Origin: Colicola sp016286205
GTDB lineage: Bacteria > Bacteroidota > Bacteroidia > Bacteroidales > Paludibacteraceae
Assembly: GCA_016286205.1 (NCBI GenBank)
Contig: JAEESF010000001.1
Span: 171,632-235,631 of the forward strand
Direction: 5' to 3'
DNA: 64,000 nucleotides
Positions 8,556 through 18,398 of this stretch are shown one piece after another. Numbering within the stretch: the first letter of the stretch is position 1; every line of letters begins with the position of its first letter. The notes beneath the pieces were generated by a model. The model did not search any database. It worked only from the letters and a program-made list of their open reading frames with translations, and was not told where the DNA came from. The translations under genes were made by a program, and so were the position numbers.

Positions 8556-10370
8556 ATGAGACGCATATATTTGACTTGTAATTTGATTTTGCTCACGGGT
8601 TTGTATGCCTTTGCGCAGAACGACAGTGCGCTCAACCGCAGCGTAACGGTAGAACGCGATTTCCAGCCTATCATCCAATCTGCCGGCAAAGTGGCGACCA
8701 AACCGGCCGTGGTGGAGACCGATATAGAACCCGCTAAGGTGGAGTACTCGAATTATATCGCCGAAGTGAATCCGGGCACCAGTTTCAATCCATTGCTCTC
8801 ACAGCCCTCACGATTTGGTCAGGGCAGGCCTTACCACGGTTATGTCCGTGCAGCCCTTGGGCATAAGAACACTCTCTTCGATTTCGGATACCATCTGGAT
8901 GACGGCAAGAATAGCATACTGGATGTCTATGCGCACCACAAGGCGCAATGGGGACTACGTGCGCTCAGCAATACGAAGGTGGGACTCAATTTCACCCATC
9001 CGTTCGAGCGCTGCGCAATCTATTTTGGTGTCAATGGCGGTAATATATACTACCACAGATACGGTCATTTCTACGACTATAGTTTGGCTGACCCATCCAA
9101 TCCTAATGCTCCAAGTGCATGGACCAAAGACAAGACGCTCTATCCCTCGCCTAATTTCAAAGACATAGACGAGACTTCGCTGTGGACAGCTGAGGCCTAT
9201 GTGGGAATCAAAGCAACACCGAAAGAGGAGACGCAATATCGTATACAAACAGGCTACAAACTATTTGCCAAACACGGAGCAGTGAGTGAGCATCAGATAC
9301 GTACGCATGCTGATTTCGACTGGCACCGCGATGCGCATCATGTGGGAATGAACGTTTATGTTCAGAACAATTTCCTGCAACTGATTTCGCTGGCGAACGT
9401 CATACCGGATTCGCTCTATCACCCCAGGCACAACATTCGTATGGAGCCATACTATGCCTACCAGGGCAAACGCATACAACTGCATCTGGGCGTCAATCTG
9501 GATTTGAATATCGGTCGTGGTCAGAATAGTCTGTCGGGAGTGGAGAACCTCAGTTTCGCTCCTTCGCCGCATGTGCGCATGGAGGCGCAGATAGCCAAGA
9601 GTTGGTTGACACTCTACGCCGATGTATTGGGCTATCATGCGCTAGGTTCGCTGCAAGATTACATGGAGGATAACCGCTATCGTTTGATCCATGCGGGTAT
9701 CACCGAGCCGCATTATGCCACCTACGCTCCTGTAGATGCCGAACTGGGTTTCCATATTCGCCCCTATCGTGACCTGCTGATTGAGATACACGGAGGCTAC
9801 GCCTATATCATGCACGCAGATGTATGGGTAGCTACGGCAGATACTACATCCACTTTCGCGCCGCTGAGCATGAAGTTGATTCCGGGTGATTTCACTCATC
9901 TGCATACGAACTATCAACGTGGTAAAGTGGGCGGTCAGATCAATTACCACTATCAGGATATCGTTCGTGTCAATCTGCACGGAGACTACTATTTCTGGAG
10001 TGGTGACACTACGGTATACGACCGTCCCAACTGGGAACTGGGTTTGCGTATAGACGGCCGTATTGACAAGCACTGGTCGCTCTATTCGAACAACTATTTT
10101 GCAGGCAAACGTCTGGCGCTGGCTACGGATGGCGAACATTGGCTCAAACCGACCATCGAACTAGACCTAGGTTTGCAGTACGAGATGTGGGTAGGCAAGG
10201 CTGCCAAGGCTCTGGATAATGACCGCGGAACAAATGTTCGCCCGCTACCGGAACCGAACCTGGCTTTCTTCTTCCAGCTGAACAATTTCATCCATCGCAA
10301 GAACGACATCTACTATGGCTATACCTCCGAAGGTATCAATTTCCTTCTTGGCTTGACATTCAAGTTCTAA
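8556..10370 (+). CDS. Putative outer-membrane beta-barrel protein
   Basis: A 604-aa exported protein (signal peptide MRRIYLTCNLILLTGLYAFAQ). After a short N-terminal part with NRSVTVERDFQPII, the sequence is a long series of alternating amphipathic strands rich in Tyr, His, Asn and Gly, and it ends in Phe (GLTFKF), as outer-membrane barrels do. No TonB plug domain is visible. It lies 1 bp after the TPR gene and closes the pot operon, with a terminator at 10397-10428. The role is unknown. Confidence 0.78.
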   Translation: MRRIYLTCNLILLTGLYAFAQNDSALNRSVTVERDFQPIIQSAGKVATKPAVVETDIEPAKVEYSNYIAEVNPGTSFNPLLSQPSRFGQGRPYHGYVRAALGHKNTLFDFGYHLDDGKNSILDVYAHHKAQWGLRALSNTKVGLNFTHPFERCAIYFGVNGGNIYYHRYGHFYDYSLADPSNPNAPSAWTKDKTLYPSPNFKDIDETSLWTAEAYVGIKATPKEETQYRIQTGYKLFAKHGAVSEHQIRTHADFDWHRDAHHVGMNVYVQNNFLQLISLANVIPDSLYHPRHNIRMEPYYAYQGKRIQLHLGVNLDLNIGRGQNSLSGVENLSFAPSPHVRMEAQIAKSWLTLYADVLGYHALGSLQDYMEDNRYRLIHAGITEPHYATYAPVDAELGFHIRPYRDLLIEIHGGYAYIMHADVWVATADTTSTFAPLSMKLIPGDFTHLHTNYQRGKVGGQINYHYQDIVRVNLHGDYYFWSGDTTVYDRPNWELGLRIDGRIDKHWSLYSNNYFAGKRLALATDGEHWLKPTIELDLGLQYEMWVGKAAKALDNDRGTNVRPLPEPNLAFFFQLNNFIHRKNDIYYGYTSEGINFLLGLTFKF

Positions 10371-10396
10371 GCCGAGAGTCCATAGCCGAAAATAGA

Positions 10397-10428
10397 AGCA
10401 ACGCCTCAACGGGCGTTGCTTTCTTGTT
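10397..10428 (+). terminator. Terminator of the potABCD-TPR-barrel operon
   Basis: A perfect 9-bp stem AGCAACGCC/GGCGTTGCT with a 6-nt loop, followed by a T-rich tail (TTCTTGTT). It may also serve the convergent gene at 10453, since the minus strand has a weaker T-rich tail. Confidence 0.85.
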
Positions 10429-10452
10429 ATCGGTAAATTTCTTACAGGTTGA

Positions 10453-11565
10453 TTACTTTACCAAGCGGCCATCCATGGTGTATAGGCCATCCTGCGTGCG
10501 GATATACAGCGTATTACCAATCATCACTTTCGTCCGCTCACCATTTTCCATCGCGCCGACATTCTCTATACCTTCGCCCCATTTGCGGGTAAATTTGAAA
10601 ATAGGCGGGTTACCATCATCCGAATCGGAGGTGGTGTAGAAAGTGTCATCATCAAGCCAGCATATCGCTTCACCTTGCCACTCAGTCGTGTTATACGCTT
10701 TGATTGGTTGCGGTTGACGTTGGATAGCATCTGCTACGCTCTCGCCGTCCTGACGAACCCAATAAAGTACCCAGCAATAAGAGGAAACAATGTTGTTGTG
10801 ATTCTTTATCAGGATATACTTACCGTCCGGTGAGATGTCGGCAGCTGTAACCAGGTGGAATCCTTTGTACGGCTGATTCGTCGCGCTATAACCAAGATCT
10901 TCGCGGACACCCAAATCGCATACGTATTGTAGTGTTTGCTCCACATCACCGTAATCCAGTCTAAATGGGATCTTGAATACCTGGCATACATCATAATACA
11001 CCTTAGTGATGATATAGATCATCTGCTCCACATTGTCATACATCAGCGCTTCCGCGTTGTGTTTCAGTCCGCCCGGGTACTGATATTTGATGCGATGTGC
11101 CGTAACGGTTACTTCTGGCTGATTGACGGGATCGATAGCCGGTTCCTCGAAATAGATAATCGAATATTCTCCATCGGTCTCATCATTATCGCCAAACGCA
11201 CCGATAAATAGGTAGTTCTTTCCGTCATACACACCACCGGACATATCCTCCCAATCCCAACGATAGATTTTATTGAATTTCACTTTGCATGCACGTTCTG
11301 CACCTTTCTCGTCCGTGGCTATAATGTATGGGTTATGGCTCGAGTCTGTCTCATCGCTTTGCATCCAGATATAACCCGGAGTGACACGTGAACATGCAAT
11401 ACCTGACACCTCAATAATATTTTTCGTGATATCTAGCGTACCGCATTGCTGCTTTTTCCATGAGTAATTCCACTCCAGCGTATCACCGTTATACACCAAA
11501 CGAGGAATTGCAAATACTGCCGTACTTGCCAATAACAAACATCCTAAAACAATTTTACGAAACAT
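10453..11565 (-). CDS. Secreted beta-propeller-like protein, copy B
   Basis: A 370-aa exported protein (signal MFRKIVLGCLLLASTAVFA). It is a close paralogue of the next gene upstream (11586-12707): shared blocks include EVSGIACSRVTPGYIWM, GGVYDGKNYLFIGAFGDN, YIITKVYYDVCQVF and TAADISPDGKYILIKN. The repeated strand pattern with DISPDG suggests a beta-propeller. The C-terminus (NTLYIRTQDGLYTMDGRLVK) is a variant of the short tail found on several secreted proteins here. The function is not recognised. It is last in the 26160-10453 operon. Confidence 0.8.
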   Translation of the reverse strand: MFRKIVLGCLLLASTAVFAIPRLVYNGDTLEWNYSWKKQQCGTLDITKNIIEVSGIACSRVTPGYIWMQSDETDSSHNPYIIATDEKGAERACKVKFNKIYRWDWEDMSGGVYDGKNYLFIGAFGDNDETDGEYSIIYFEEPAIDPVNQPEVTVTAHRIKYQYPGGLKHNAEALMYDNVEQMIYIITKVYYDVCQVFKIPFRLDYGDVEQTLQYVCDLGVREDLGYSATNQPYKGFHLVTAADISPDGKYILIKNHNNIVSSYCWVLYWVRQDGESVADAIQRQPQPIKAYNTTEWQGEAICWLDDDTFYTTSDSDDGNPPIFKFTRKWGEGIENVGAMENGERTKVMIGNTLYIRTQDGLYTMDGRLVK

Positions 11566-11585
11566 ATCTATTCGGATTTATGATT

Positions 11586-12707
11586 TTACTTCACCTGACG
11601 GCCATCCATGGTGTAGAGTCCTTCCGATGTACGAACATACAGCGTATTGCCAATCAGCACCTTTGCTCGTTCGCTTTTCTCCGTTCCGCTTACGTTCTCT
11701 ATACCTTCTGGATAGGGTTTAACATACTTGTACAACGGAGGCTCACCATCATCATCGCTAACGGTATAGAATACGTTGTTGTCGAGCCAGCACATCGCCT
11801 CGCCTTGCCATTCTTGTTCATAACTCTGTATGACCTCAGGCTGACGTTGCAACGTCTCGCTGATACTCTCGTTGCCTTCGCGTTTCCATAGCAGTATCCA
11901 CGAGTATTCCTCGCCGTTATCTTGCGCCGTGTTGTTTTGGTTCTTGATGAGGATTAAGCTGCCATCAGGCGAGATATCAGCCGCAGTAGCTAGGTGGAAA
12001 CCTTTGTACCGTCTGTTTGTACCACTAATTACACCTTCGCCGATATCTGTCTGCAAACCCAGATCGCACACATATTCCAGTGTTTGTACCTCAGTGCCAT
12101 AGTCCAGACTCATGTCCAGGCTGAATACCTGACATACGTCGTAATAGACTTTAGTGATGATATAGAGTTTCTGCTCGATATTATCATACATCATTGATTC
12201 TGCATTGTGCTTGATGCCGCCCGGGTATTGGAAATTGATAACCGAAGGAGCAACCGTTATCGATTTACTTCCGGTAATCTCCGGCTCCTCCAGATAAACT
12301 ATCTTATAGTTGCCCGTGCTGGCATTGTTGTCGCCAAAAGCGCCGATAAAGAGGTAGTTGACGCCATTGTACACACCGCCACACATATCTTCCCAGTCGC
12401 TACGACCAACCTTCGGAGTCAGGTTAACCAGTTTCTGACGGGTCTTGCCTTTCTCATCGGTTGCAATGATGCAATCGGAGTAATCGTCACTCTCCATCCA
12501 GATATACCCCGGAGTGACGCGCGAACAAGCTATACCGGATATCTCAACCAATCCGGCAGTCTTCTTCAGGTCACCAATATAGGTGCGTTTATATTCGTTA
12601 TTGAATGGCAATGTATCGCCATTGAACACTAATGGTTTAGGAGTAGCAGCTGTACAAGCAGCAACAATCAGCAGAAAACAGCCCAAAAACAAATTGCGAA
12701 TAGACAT
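11586..12707 (-). CDS. Secreted beta-propeller-like protein, copy A
   Basis: 373 aa, a tandem paralogue of 10453-11565. The N-terminus has a signal with VAAC, which could be a lipobox (Cys about 18), whereas its paralogue has an ordinary signal peptide, so the two may differ in location. It shares the WEDM, GAFGDN and KVYYDVCQVF blocks and the C-terminal tail (YVRTSEGLYTMDGRQVK). The pair arose by duplication. Substrate and activity are unknown. Confidence 0.8.
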   Translation of the reverse strand: MSIRNLFLGCFLLIVAACTAATPKPLVFNGDTLPFNNEYKRTYIGDLKKTAGLVEISGIACSRVTPGYIWMESDDYSDCIIATDEKGKTRQKLVNLTPKVGRSDWEDMCGGVYNGVNYLFIGAFGDNNASTGNYKIVYLEEPEITGSKSITVAPSVINFQYPGGIKHNAESMMYDNIEQKLYIITKVYYDVCQVFSLDMSLDYGTEVQTLEYVCDLGLQTDIGEGVISGTNRRYKGFHLATAADISPDGSLILIKNQNNTAQDNGEEYSWILLWKREGNESISETLQRQPEVIQSYEQEWQGEAMCWLDNNVFYTVSDDDGEPPLYKYVKPYPEGIENVSGTEKSERAKVLIGNTLYVRTSEGLYTMDGRQVK

Positions 12708-12726
12708 AACAGACTAATCTTTATAA

Positions 12727-12778
12727 TTCTCCCCACGAGGTCATCCTTCCAAGCAAGGAAGAATGCCACCGTGGAGAA
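12727..12778 (-). other. Large imperfect hairpin between two operon genes
   Basis: TTCTCC-CACG pairs with CGTGGAGAA across an inner CTTCC/GGAAG stem. It lies between the stop of 12843-13466 and the start of 11586-12707, and may act as an mRNA stabiliser or partial terminator. Confidence 0.5.
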
Positions 12779-12797
12779 AATGGTATTTGACTCTAAA

Positions 12798-12848
12798 TCT
12801 TAGCCGCAAGGGCACGATTATTTCTTAGCCACAAGGGCACGATTATTT
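12798..12848. repeat. 25-bp tandem repeat, two copies
   Basis: Two adjoining 25-bp copies of TCTTAGCC(g/a)CAAGGGCACGA and following TTATT differ by one base. The second copy runs through the stop codon of the gene at 12843. Confidence 0.85.
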
Positions 12849-13466
12849 CATCTCAGCGCCAATAGCGTTGAAGGTCTTGCCATCGCGGACGATAATGAGT
12901 TGACCGTTGCGAACCATCTTAATGGCCTTTACAGAAGCATTTACATCCTCAATACCGGTATCATCACCGGGAACAGTCAGTTTCACGTTGCGGATAGCAA
13001 ATGTACCATTGGTTGCGTTCATCGGGTTAGCAATAAAACCGATAGCGGTAAAAGGAAGATCTCCAATTGCACTCTCCGATGCATCCCACATCAATTTTGT
13101 TGGGAAATAACCAGTCTTCACCAGCCAGTCAGCATGCGACATACTGAAATCATCGGCATCATCATACCAACGGGCGCCATCAGATGCTCTTAGGTAAACA
13201 ACAAAACTGCACCATTCTGCTGTCTCACCTTTGTAATCAAAGTCGATAGATGTAACTTCCAGGTTGTCAAGAGCAATTTCTACACCTGCCCATTCCCAAG
13301 CACCGGCAGAATAATTAACGTTTAAAACGCCGTCAGAGAATGAAGGAGTTGCAGAGCATCCTGTGTAAGCCATCTCTGTAGCAGTACTCAGGTCAAGAGT
13401 AATCACACGCGCATTCACGCTAACAGCAGCAAGCATAGCAGCTGCAAAAAGGAAAAATTTCTTCAT
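12843..13466 (-). CDS. Small secreted beta-sandwich protein with C-terminal tail
   Basis: 207 aa with a signal peptide (MKKFFLFAAAMLAAVSVNA). The mature part has alternating strands and aromatic residues (GAWEWAGVEIAL, ARWYDDADDFSMSHADW) resembling carbohydrate-binding beta-sandwiches, though no family motif is certain. It ends with the tail GQLIIVRDGKTFNAIGAEMK, shared with other exported proteins here. It is in the operon with the SusC/SusD genes. Confidence 0.75.
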   Translation of the reverse strand: MKKFFLFAAAMLAAVSVNARVITLDLSTATEMAYTGCSATPSFSDGVLNVNYSAGAWEWAGVEIALDNLEVTSIDFDYKGETAEWCSFVVYLRASDGARWYDDADDFSMSHADWLVKTGYFPTKLMWDASESAIGDLPFTAIGFIANPMNATNGTFAIRNVKLTVPGDDTGIEDVNASVKAIKMVRNGQLIIVRDGKTFNAIGAEMK

Positions 13467-13502
13467 AATAGTAAAATTTAAGTGGTTAGTAAAAAATGTT
13501 TG

Positions 13503-14375
13503 TTATTTGGACAATGCATACATAGCGAATGCAGCACAACATATACCGGCTATCTGCAGCGGATTAGGAATGACGCTCAAGATGATAAGCGAGAGCAGTA
13601 CGGTAACCATTGGCGAGAGGCCCTCCATCGGCGAAACGATAACGGCTTTGCCGTAACGGTATGCATAAACGAGTGTCAAGGCACCTATAGAGTTCAAAAT
13701 CTGGATACCAAAACATCCGAAGCTTGTTCCGACAATATTTTCCTGTGCAAAGAAAGAGGCGGCGTCCGGACTCATATACCATGCTACAGGAATCAGTACC
13801 AATCCCGTGAGTGCCATCCATACGAAGATAGACTCAGCGTCCATGGTGTTGTTGGCAAACTTCATGAAGAAGCCTTGGATACCCCAAGCGAAGAGTACCA
13901 AAATAGCCAAAACGATCCACAGCCATCCGCTAACAGGGCTACCTTCTTGACCTGTCTCGAGCGACAGAAGCAGAATAGCAACCAAGGCTACTGCAATACC
14001 GGCCACTTGCCAGCGCGTAGCTTTCTCCTTGAGGAAAATAGCGGCCAACGTGATAACGATAACCGGCGACATGGAGATAAACGGATAGATGATATAGCTC
14101 GGGCCGAGAGTCAACGCCTTGAAGAGAACCAACTGACCGCCTGCGCCCAACAGACCTACGGTGCAACCTAGCAACGCCGATTTACCGTCATGCAAGAACT
14201 TACCCTTGTTGATAATGAGCGCCACGATAGCACAAGGAACCATAGACAAGGCCCAGAGGATATACACTACGGTATCAGGAATACCATTCTGAATCTGATA
14301 GCCGGAGAATGCTCCCCATACACCCCATGTAACAACGGTGATGAGGATAAAGAGTAACCAAAGTTTGTCTTTCAT
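13503..14375 (-). CDS. EamA/DMT-superfamily transporter
   Basis: 290 aa, ten hydrophobic helices in two similar halves, as in the drug/metabolite transporter superfamily. The second half of each repeat has the usual pattern (YIIYPFISMSPVIVITLAAIFLKEK and AVIVSPMEGLSPMVTVLLSLIIL, here cited by their Pro and Gly landmarks). It is an inner-membrane protein. Because it sits between the GH31 gene and secreted glycan proteins, it may import the released sugar; that is inference. Only 12 nt separate it from the GH31 gene. Confidence 0.85.
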   Translation of the reverse strand: MKDKLWLLFILITVVTWGVWGAFSGYQIQNGIPDTVVYILWALSMVPCAIVALIINKGKFLHDGKSALLGCTVGLLGAGGQLVLFKALTLGPSYIIYPFISMSPVIVITLAAIFLKEKATRWQVAGIAVALVAILLLSLETGQEGSPVSGWLWIVLAILVLFAWGIQGFFMKFANNTMDAESIFVWMALTGLVLIPVAWYMSPDAASFFAQENIVGTSFGCFGIQILNSIGALTLVYAYRYGKAVIVSPMEGLSPMVTVLLSLIILSVIPNPLQIAGICCAAFAMYALSK

Positions 14376-14387
14376 ATACTTATTGAT

Positions 14388-15926
14388 TTATTTGATTTTC
14401 TCAAAATAAGGAAGGCGTTCTAAAGGAACGGAAATCTTATACGTCTTTCCGCCTTTGTATTTCTTGCCTTGCTCGTCACGCCAGGTTCCTTTAGGTAATT
14501 TCACTTCACGCGACAACTCGTTCGTCACAACAGGTGCCACAAGATATTTGTCCCCTAGCATAAACTGGTCTTTGCATGTCTCAAATCCCTGATGCGGAAA
14601 TTGGTATTCCATCAGCCGCACTATAGGCTCGCCTGTTTTAGCTGCTTGACGTGCGTATCGCATGATATAGGGTCCGAACTCTGAGTGCAGTTTCGCCATG
14701 CGCTGCACGATAGCCAGGTTCTCTTTCGATAGAATTCGCCATGGTGCAACCGAAAACTGCATCATCGGCATCAACGCATGCACTTGTGCCGAACGAACTA
14801 TCAGAGCCTGATCAAACTCATCCTCTTTGATATCGAGAAAGGCGGCGAACTGTCCTCCTCCTACCATATCCGGACAAGCATAGGCATAGCCTAAGAGACC
14901 TGCTACGCACATCTGCGGAATCAGTTGCTGCACTGCAGCCCAACTATAGTCTTTGTCACCCAAACGCTGTACAAGCGGTTGACCGCCCATCTTCCAGCAT
15001 GCACGATATTCGTTGAAGGGGAATACCAGACCTATCTTCGCCCACGAGGTGGTGTGGTCCACGTTCGTTGCATTCTGGTCATAAGCACTGATGGCTGTAG
15101 AAGCATAGCAGTTGTTATCGCCCGCATCAAACTTAAAGCCGTCAATACCATATTCCTCCTGCGCCCGGTGCAATACACTAACGAAATAATCCGCTGCTGC
15201 GGGATTAGTGAGATCGTAGCATGCGCTATACCCATTCCACCAGTTCAGGATAGCCGTTCCTCCGTCAGGATTGCGCAGCAAATAGCCTTTTGACTCCAGG
15301 TCACGGTATTCCGGCGAATCAGGGCTGACAAACGGACAAATCCACACCATGACTTTGAATCCCAATGCATGAAGTTCGTCTATCATGGCTTTCGCATCAG
15401 GAAAACGCTCTGACTTGAACTCAAAATTTCCGTAATAGCGTTGCCAGTTATCGTCTATCATCAGCACTCCTGCCGGAAAACCATTGTCTATCACGGCATG
15501 GGCATAGCGCAAGATATCTACTTGGTTCTGATTGTACATCAGTTCAATCCAAGTATTATACTGCGGCATGGTGAAAAAGAGAGTGTCGGGCAGTTGTCCG
15601 TTGGCTGGAAAAAACTTCGCCTGAGCGGCGCGATATGCATCGCGCAGACTCTCGCCTGCTTTCACTACCTCTGTAGGCTCTGAGATGAATATCTTGTCTT
15701 CTTTCGCCTCAAAGGTAAAGGCTTGGTCGCTCCACATATACTCGCCCTCGGAGGAAAGAAAGAGCGGCACAAGTTGGTTGTTGGCATCCTGCGTGAGCAT
15801 ATTGAATGCCGGCAGGTCGGTATAGGGCTGCTCGTGTCCCAAACCGACTGCTGCCCCCCACCAGTTTTGGGCAGAAAGCATCAAGGAACAAAGTGCTAAG
15901 TATACTATAACGATGACTTTTTTCAT
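14388..15926 (-). CDS. Exported GH31-family alpha-glycosidase
   Basis: 512 aa with a signal peptide (ending LMLSAQ). The GH31 TIM barrel is visible: MIDDNWQ (about 156-162), WICPFVSPD, and the nucleophile motif GFKFDAGD, with Asp about 267. The acid/base is probably an Asp in RLGDKDYSW (about 321-329). Length is short for GH31, and long N- and C-terminal domains are lacking. GH31 includes alpha-glucosidases, alpha-xylosidases, sulfoquinovosidases and alpha-galactosidases; context with a GH36-like enzyme fits alpha-galactosyl substrates, but specificity is open. Confidence 0.87.
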   Translation of the reverse strand: MKKVIVIVYLALCSLMLSAQNWWGAAVGLGHEQPYTDLPAFNMLTQDANNQLVPLFLSSEGEYMWSDQAFTFEAKEDKIFISEPTEVVKAGESLRDAYRAAQAKFFPANGQLPDTLFFTMPQYNTWIELMYNQNQVDILRYAHAVIDNGFPAGVLMIDDNWQRYYGNFEFKSERFPDAKAMIDELHALGFKVMVWICPFVSPDSPEYRDLESKGYLLRNPDGGTAILNWWNGYSACYDLTNPAAADYFVSVLHRAQEEYGIDGFKFDAGDNNCYASTAISAYDQNATNVDHTTSWAKIGLVFPFNEYRACWKMGGQPLVQRLGDKDYSWAAVQQLIPQMCVAGLLGYAYACPDMVGGGQFAAFLDIKEDEFDQALIVRSAQVHALMPMMQFSVAPWRILSKENLAIVQRMAKLHSEFGPYIMRYARQAAKTGEPIVRLMEYQFPHQGFETCKDQFMLGDKYLVAPVVTNELSREVKLPKGTWRDEQGKKYKGGKTYKISVPLERLPYFEKIK

Positions 15927-15993
15927 ACTATGCTACTATGCTTTTATCTTTGAGCGAGCACCGCGAGCGTCTTTGTTCTTGGAGCGGAGCGGT

Positions 15994-17415
15994 CTATTGT
16001 ATCGTAATATCCGTCAGATAGTTGTAGCCAGTCTCTCCATCCCAAACGCCGCTATTGGCTAGACGAATGCTATAACGCGGGTCGTTATATAGCGATGGAT
16101 ATGGATCCGGCAAATTTAGATAGAGTTCGTAGTCGCCTTGCATATCGGGATCGAGTACGCAACCTAGTGTAAACCGATGCTCTCCCGGCAACCAGAAGCG
16201 TGGATCTTCGGTTTGCTTATATACAAATTTCTGAGTTGGGTCGCACGTGCTGACAAATACCAGTTCCAAGCCACGCTTGTTCATCGGAGCAGCAAAACCA
16301 CGATTGTTCAGCACAAAATATACCTCGTATTTTTCTCCTGCACGCGGGACGGTGGTCAGGATAATCTTGTTCAGAGCTAAACGATAACCCAAACGACGCA
16401 ACATAGTTTGCCACGAACCTTCCTTTTTCCACATGCCGGTTACCGTTTCGCGATAGTCACGATTGAGATAAGTCCAATGGTACTTCTCCATTTCGCTAAT
16501 AGCATTCTCACTGTTTGAGAATGAGCATTTCTCGCAGGTCTCACCGCCCATGATGGTATATTTACTATCTTCGGCCCAAAAATTGCGATCGGAGGCTCCG
16601 CGATAGGTACCCACGTCGTTGGCCGAAGATACAAAGCAGTCGTTGTGTCCGCAGATACGAGCTTTAGGCGTCGGAAGGAAGGCTTCGTCGGCTGTCAACG
16701 GGGAAGAGGTCGAATCGCCACGCATCTTCAGGTAACGCATCTTGTAGGCCGGTATACGCAAACCGATTTGACGATCCGAAGGAACCACATCAAGCATATG
16801 CTCCAGCACTTCCCAGCGCATTTCGTAATCAGAATCTTTGGCTGGGTTTTGCTTGTAGCCTGAGTCGGTGTAGTACCATTCGCCCCACGAGCCAAGCCAT
16901 CCGCATTGTACGCAGAGAATGACATCGGAGTGTTTTTGCAGGTAGGGACCCACCTGGTCTATATGTTTGTGAATCCACTCTGGCGTAGCGTTCCATGGTT
17001 GAGCACTGGTACTCATGCTACTTTTGTAGGAGAAACGCAGCACTGCTTTGGCACCGCCGGCACGCAGAGCGTTCATGTTAGAGTCTAAACGATCAAGAAA
17101 TTCTTGGGGAACATCGCTCTCCATATAATCGGTCAGATAATAGGAGTGCAGATAGAGCGTAAGAAACGCATCCGAAGAGCGATTGTTGTTGATAAGATTT
17201 GAACTTGCATGCGTAGACAAATCGGCCGATGTGTAATAGACTTGAACATACGCACCGCGTTCTGGGTTAGGGAATAGGTCATTTGTTTCATTGAACTTCA
17301 CCGTAATTCCTTCCGGTTCTGGAGGACCGGGTATTGGCTCTGGTTCTGGTTCGGGTTTAGGTTTGCAGCCAACGAACAGCAGGATCGATAGTGCTATGGG
17401 CAAATATTTTCTCAT
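15994..17415 (-). CDS. DUF4874/DUF4832-type lipoprotein, copy 1
   Basis: 473 aa from the ATG at 17415, which starts a good lipoprotein signal (LLFVGC, Cys about 17) followed by a Pro/Glu linker (KPKPEPEPEP). The mature part has the family's landmarks: NPERGAYVQ near the start, a TIM-barrel-like core with WLGSWGEWYY, the ICGHNDCF block, and a C-terminal beta-domain ending with DPRYSIRLAN and W. A paralogue is at 48827-50353. These proteins are probably surface glycan hydrolases or binders, but no activity is assured. A longer in-frame start at 17481 lacks signal character. Confidence 0.82.
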   Translation of the reverse strand: MRKYLPIALSILLFVGCKPKPEPEPEPIPGPPEPEGITVKFNETNDLFPNPERGAYVQVYYTSADLSTHASSNLINNNRSSDAFLTLYLHSYYLTDYMESDVPQEFLDRLDSNMNALRAGGAKAVLRFSYKSSMSTSAQPWNATPEWIHKHIDQVGPYLQKHSDVILCVQCGWLGSWGEWYYTDSGYKQNPAKDSDYEMRWEVLEHMLDVVPSDRQIGLRIPAYKMRYLKMRGDSTSSPLTADEAFLPTPKARICGHNDCFVSSANDVGTYRGASDRNFWAEDSKYTIMGGETCEKCSFSNSENAISEMEKYHWTYLNRDYRETVTGMWKKEGSWQTMLRRLGYRLALNKIILTTVPRAGEKYEVYFVLNNRGFAAPMNKRGLELVFVSTCDPTQKFVYKQTEDPRFWLPGEHRFTLGCVLDPDMQGDYELYLNLPDPYPSLYNDPRYSIRLANSGVWDGETGYNYLTDITIQ

Positions 17416-17436
17416 AACAGTTTTTCTAATAAAAAT

Positions 17437-17476
17437 AGTACCGATGGGGGAGCGGTGTGCTCCCCACACCGGTACT
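17437..17476 (-). terminator. Strong hairpin with T-rich tail within the PUL operon
   Basis: Outer stem AGTACCG/CGGTACT and inner stem GGGGAGC/GCTCCCC; on the minus strand it is followed by ATTTTTATT. It lies between the surface lipoprotein (17548) and the DUF4832 gene (start 17415), where it could be a partial terminator or processing site. Confidence 0.6.
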
Positions 17477-17547
17477 TTCAATCAACATTGATTAAGCTTA
17501 ATTTGTTGTTGGTTTGTTAGGATTGACCAATAAGTTCCGGAAACTTA

Positions 17548-18348
17548 TTATTTGTTAATTCTAACTTGCAGTTTGTTGGTATGACCATCTGCATTGTCGT
17601 CTGTCGGGGATACCAAAGGCAGAATACCTACAGAGCTCCAGGCTTGCTGAATATCAAAGCCAATACCGAACTCTGTTTCACTCCATGGAGCATCCTGGCA
17701 AGGAACGGTCTCGCGCATGAACTGGATTTCAATGAAGTCACCAACCCATTGGCTACTACATCCGGCAAGATTGCCCTCGCCAATGACTGCGCCCCAGTAA
17801 TCACTAGCGTCATGCTCTACAGAAGGATCTGTCCATTCCCAACCGCTACCAGCAACTTCACCCCACCATTTGAATACAGCAGGTGCATACTCGCACTTGT
17901 CACCTGTTTCGGGATCATTGTCTGGATCTGGACCTGCGAATACAGCACCTTCAAGCAAGATATCTGTGTTAGCATCTGCAAATTCATCTCCATAACCACC
18001 GGTCAGGTCACTGTTGTCAGTGTTAATGTAAATGTGGAATGGAACCCATCCGTGCAATGGAATTTCATCCATGTCAGGCTCAACAAGAATGTTGACGTAA
18101 ATTCCGTCAGCATACACCTTTACGCTCTTCAGACCAGTTATAGATGCGTCTTCAGGACAAACAGCGCTAACTACAAACTCTGCTGGCAGGGTCTCCCAAT
18201 CAGCAATACTGTTGTCGGTAACAGAAATCTTCGATTCTACCTGAGGATCATCATCATCTGGATCTGGAATCGGTTCTGGTTTTGGTTTACATGCAACCAT
18301 TGCGATTGTTGCGATGCACATCAGTGCAATTTTCCAATTTGCTTTCAT
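17548..18348 (-). CDS. Surface lipoprotein in the SusE/F position
   Basis: 266 aa. Lipoprotein signal with lipobox MVAC (Cys about 20), then a Lys/Pro and Asp-rich linker (KPKPEPIPDPDDDDP). The mature part is acidic and aromatic (ADWETLPAEFV, HIYINTDNSDLTGGYGDEF, FIEIQFMRETVP), resembling the CBM9/DOMON beta-sandwich fold. It directly follows SusD, the usual place for a surface glycan-binding protein, so glycan binding outside the cell is likely. The exact ligand is unknown. Confidence 0.8.
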   Translation of the reverse strand: MKANWKIALMCIATIAMVACKPKPEPIPDPDDDDPQVESKISVTDNSIADWETLPAEFVVSAVCPEDASITGLKSVKVYADGIYVNILVEPDMDEIPLHGWVPFHIYINTDNSDLTGGYGDEFADANTDILLEGAVFAGPDPDNDPETGDKCEYAPAVFKWWGEVAGSGWEWTDPSVEHDASDYWGAVIGEGNLAGCSSQWVGDFIEIQFMRETVPCQDAPWSETEFGIGFDIQQAWSSVGILPLVSPTDDNADGHTNKLQVRINK

Positions 18349-18398
18349 GATTTTAATGTTTTAAAATTGGTTAATAAATAATGTTGATTGGTTTCTTA

